Source: JAPPOI01 sp028818055 (GTDB lineage: Bacteria; Pseudomonadota; Alphaproteobacteria; Rhodobacterales; Rhodobacteraceae). Taken from it: a stretch of DNA of 64,000 bases. How positions within the stretch are numbered: the stretch's first letter is position 1; each line of letters starts with the position of its first letter. Positions 62,292-64,000 of the stretch are shown here, piece after piece. The stretch covers positions 558,001 to 622,000 of the forward strand of contig OZ253954.1 of NCBI GenBank assembly GCA_965267405.1, written 5' to 3'. Position numbers and translations under genes: made by a program. The notes under the pieces were generated by a model. That model was not told where the DNA came from. It saw only the letters and a list, made by a program, of their open reading frames with translations, and searched no databases.

Positions 62292-63889
62292 TTCGGCACA
62301 TATGAAAACTCGCGAAAGACAGCTTCGGCGGCTTGCCCGGAGATGTCGTAAGCGACCATGCCAACGAAGGCGCCAGTGAATGACGCATGCTCTCCTCGAC
62401 CGCCTTCGTCTGACACAAGCGAAGCATCAAGCTGCGGACCGATCTTTTGAAATTCCGCATCGCCAACGGCCGCATAGAATTGTTGCGTTGCATGATCGAC
62501 TTCAACCGCAAGACGGACAGGTCCATCATCGATGGGAATAGACACCTCCAGCGACAGCGTCAGCGCCCCGTCGGGCCAGTCGCCCAGGCATGACTCCAAC
62601 CGCAAAACACGCCCAAGCTCATCGTCATGTGAAACCAAAATTGCGTGGAATTTTGAACGGTTATAGTAAGTCGTTAAACCGGCGGCATGCTGATATTGCC
62701 TTGGGTCAACCGTCACAACAGTCTCGGCACGATAGACAAAGTCTTGCTGACGTCGTGCGACCAAAGACTGCTCGAACCATGAGCCTAGACTTTCTCGCCC
62801 GATCAGCGTCAGGCCATGGCCATCCAGTCGAAACAGACGGTCGGTAAATGGGGTCCGGAGCCACTGGAAGTCGGGATGCAACGTGCCTTCCGTTAGGTCG
62901 TAGGTCGCGCCCTCGCGCGGCTCAGCTGTGACGTCTACAGGCACATACTCGCGCGCCAGCAGACCGCCAGCTTCAAGGTAAAGCCAATCGTCCTGCCCCC
63001 AGACACACCGCTCAATCCCAGTTTCGCGGCCTAGCGGACAAAAACGCCCCTCGCCATCTGGCCCAGATATGGGACGCCCCATGAGAAAGGTGTGCCAGAC
63101 TTCACCATCGGGACTTTCAACGTACTGACCGTGGCCTGTTCGCTGAATCGCATGATCTGGCGCGCCATGTGCCGTCATCAGAAAGGTATTTGGGTGATCT
63201 TCGTAGGGCCCAAGGATGTCGCGCGACCGGGCCATCGTAACGGCATGATCGTAGCCGGTGCCACCTTCTGCGACCGTCAGGTAATACCAGCCGTTTCTTT
63301 TGAAGATATGTGGCGCTTCAGTCAGACCACGGGGTGACCCGTCATAAATGTTGACTGCATCACCAATGAGACCGTTTTCAGGTGACCACTCTTGCAGAAG
63401 TATTCCGTCGAAGCTCGCATGCTTTGGGTTACCACCAGTGCCCTCGCCCCGATGATTCCAGCGCATGTTCATAAACCATTTGCGTCCGTCATCGTCGTGG
63501 AACAGCGACGGATCAAAACCGCTGGAGTTAACGTACCAAGGGGCCGACCAGTTTCCATCAATCGTTTCGCAGCACGTGATGTAGTTGTGAGCATCCTTGA
63601 ACGCCCCGTCGAGCCGTTTAACGTCCGTGTAGACCAACCAAAATTTACCATCGGAGTGCGACAGGCAAGGCGCCCATATGCCACCGGAGTCCGGATTACC
63701 CCGCATGTCGAGCAATTCAGCACGATTCAAAGGCGCCGAGACAAAATCCCAGTTCGCCAGATCTGTGGAGGCATATATCCGAACGCCAGGATACCATTCA
63801 AATGTGGATGTCGCGATGTAATAGGTTTCACCAACCCGACAGATCGAAGGATCTGGATGGAATCCCGGCAAAATCGGGTTGATGATCAT
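62288..63889 (-). CDS. Glycoside hydrolase family 43 (beta-xylosidase/arabinofuranosidase-like)
   Basis: A 533-residue two-domain enzyme. The N-terminal five-bladed propeller holds the GH43 triad: base Asp13 (GFHPDPSICRVG), Asp126 (GFDPSLFHDDDG) and acid Glu191 (GLTEAPHIF). The C-terminal beta-sandwich (from about 330) is typical of the xylosidase subgroup. No signal peptide, so it should act on oligosaccharides taken up into the cytosol. ATG 63889 has GAGG nine bases upstream and starts MIINPILPGFHPDPS as in the family. It begins four bases after the stop of the gene upstream, so an operon continues past the window edge. Confidence 0.93.
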   Translation of the reverse strand: MIINPILPGFHPDPSICRVGETYYIATSTFEWYPGVRIYASTDLANWDFVSAPLNRAELLDMRGNPDSGGIWAPCLSHSDGKFWLVYTDVKRLDGAFKDAHNYITCCETIDGNWSAPWYVNSSGFDPSLFHDDDGRKWFMNMRWNHRGEGTGGNPKHASFDGILLQEWSPENGLIGDAVNIYDGSPRGLTEAPHIFKRNGWYYLTVAEGGTGYDHAVTMARSRDILGPYEDHPNTFLMTAHGAPDHAIQRTGHGQYVESPDGEVWHTFLMGRPISGPDGEGRFCPLGRETGIERCVWGQDDWLYLEAGGLLAREYVPVDVTAEPREGATYDLTEGTLHPDFQWLRTPFTDRLFRLDGHGLTLIGRESLGSWFEQSLVARRQQDFVYRAETVVTVDPRQYQHAAGLTTYYNRSKFHAILVSHDDELGRVLRLESCLGDWPDGALTLSLEVSIPIDDGPVRLAVEVDHATQQFYAAVGDAEFQKIGPQLDASLVSDEGGRGEHASFTGAFVGMVAYDISGQAAEAVFREFSYVPK

Positions 63890-63893
63890 AGGC

Positions 63894-64000
63894 TTAAGCC
63901 TCGACTGGGGTTGGCGCCATGAGCTTGGATGCGGCGTCTGGCCCGAGTGCATCAGGACGATCACAAGACGTTGTCATCGTAACTACCTGACCGGTCTCGC
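63894..64000 (-). CDS. C-terminal end of an upstream gene (partial)
   Basis: The minus strand is open from the window edge to a TAA at 63894-63896, giving 34 residues that begin ETGQVVTMTTSCDR. The stop lies four bases from the GH43 start, as expected of an operon partner. The ETGQ piece is reminiscent of the end of MalK-type sugar ABC transporter ATPases (FD-x-ETG), but this is too short to decide. A short independent 26-residue frame from an internal ATG is also possible. Confidence 0.35.
   Translation of the reverse strand, partial: ETGQVVTMTTSCDRPDALGPDAASKLMAPTPVEA

Overview
The window looks like a chromosomal segment of a marine alphaproteobacterium of the Rhodobacterales (Roseobacter group). 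This rests on moderate G+C, a DUF6280-type protein of the kind I know from that order, roseobacter-like versions of valS, pyc, betA and ptsP, and a homogentisate operon and sulfopyruvate decarboxylase pair of a sort common there. It holds about 57 protein genes and one tRNA-Gly. I see no rRNA, insertion sequence, prophage or CRISPR array.

Region by region: 1-25 kb is mostly housekeeping: metF, a DUF2235 hydrolase, an orphan CoxL-type molybdenum hydroxylase, valS, an animal-type haem peroxidase, a 54-residue Tat-signal protein beside an iron-box-like palindrome, two aminotransferases, an ABC exporter, a family 2 glycosyltransferase, ygfZ, efp, an M29 aminopeptidase, a UvrD-type helicase, an FMN 2-hydroxyacid dehydrogenase and pyc. 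25.4-31.7 kb has an ORF without a normal start codon, tRNA-Gly(GCC), a MarR regulator and a divergent five-gene operon: hmgA, a fumarylacetoacetate hydrolase, a variant metallo-beta-lactamase-fold protein, a flavin monooxygenase and DUF2783. 31.7-32.8 kb is comDE, encoding sulfopyruvate decarboxylase.

33-50 kb is a surface-polysaccharide region. An overlapping operon makes dTDP-rhamnose (rfbCBDA) and a nucleotide-sugar epimerase. A divergent block follows: BY-kinase, chain-length protein and ExeA-like ATPase on one side; ExoY-type sugar transferase, TPR lipoprotein, Wza-like export protein, outer-membrane barrel and rhomboid protease on the other. These are the protein types that accompany exosortase A in other bacteria, but no exosortase gene is in the window. 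Next come a CMP-sugar synthetase, a Kdo-transferase-like enzyme and a NeuB synthase.

50-64 kb returns to metabolism: Nudix, DUF1178, aspartokinase, choline dehydrogenase, ptsP and a MATE transporter. Then comes the most striking gene, a 1069-residue fusion of a corrinoid/iron-sulfur reductive dehalogenase with a flavin/NAD(P)H/[2Fe-2S] reductase, the layout of the self-sufficient catabolic dehalogenases. The window ends in a sugar-utilisation operon (TolB-like propeller, GH43 glycosidase and the tail of an upstream gene).

Five convergent gene pairs overlap by exactly four bases at shared YTAG stop codons. Several start codons were moved inward from the longest frame on the basis of ribosome-binding sites and family N-termini.
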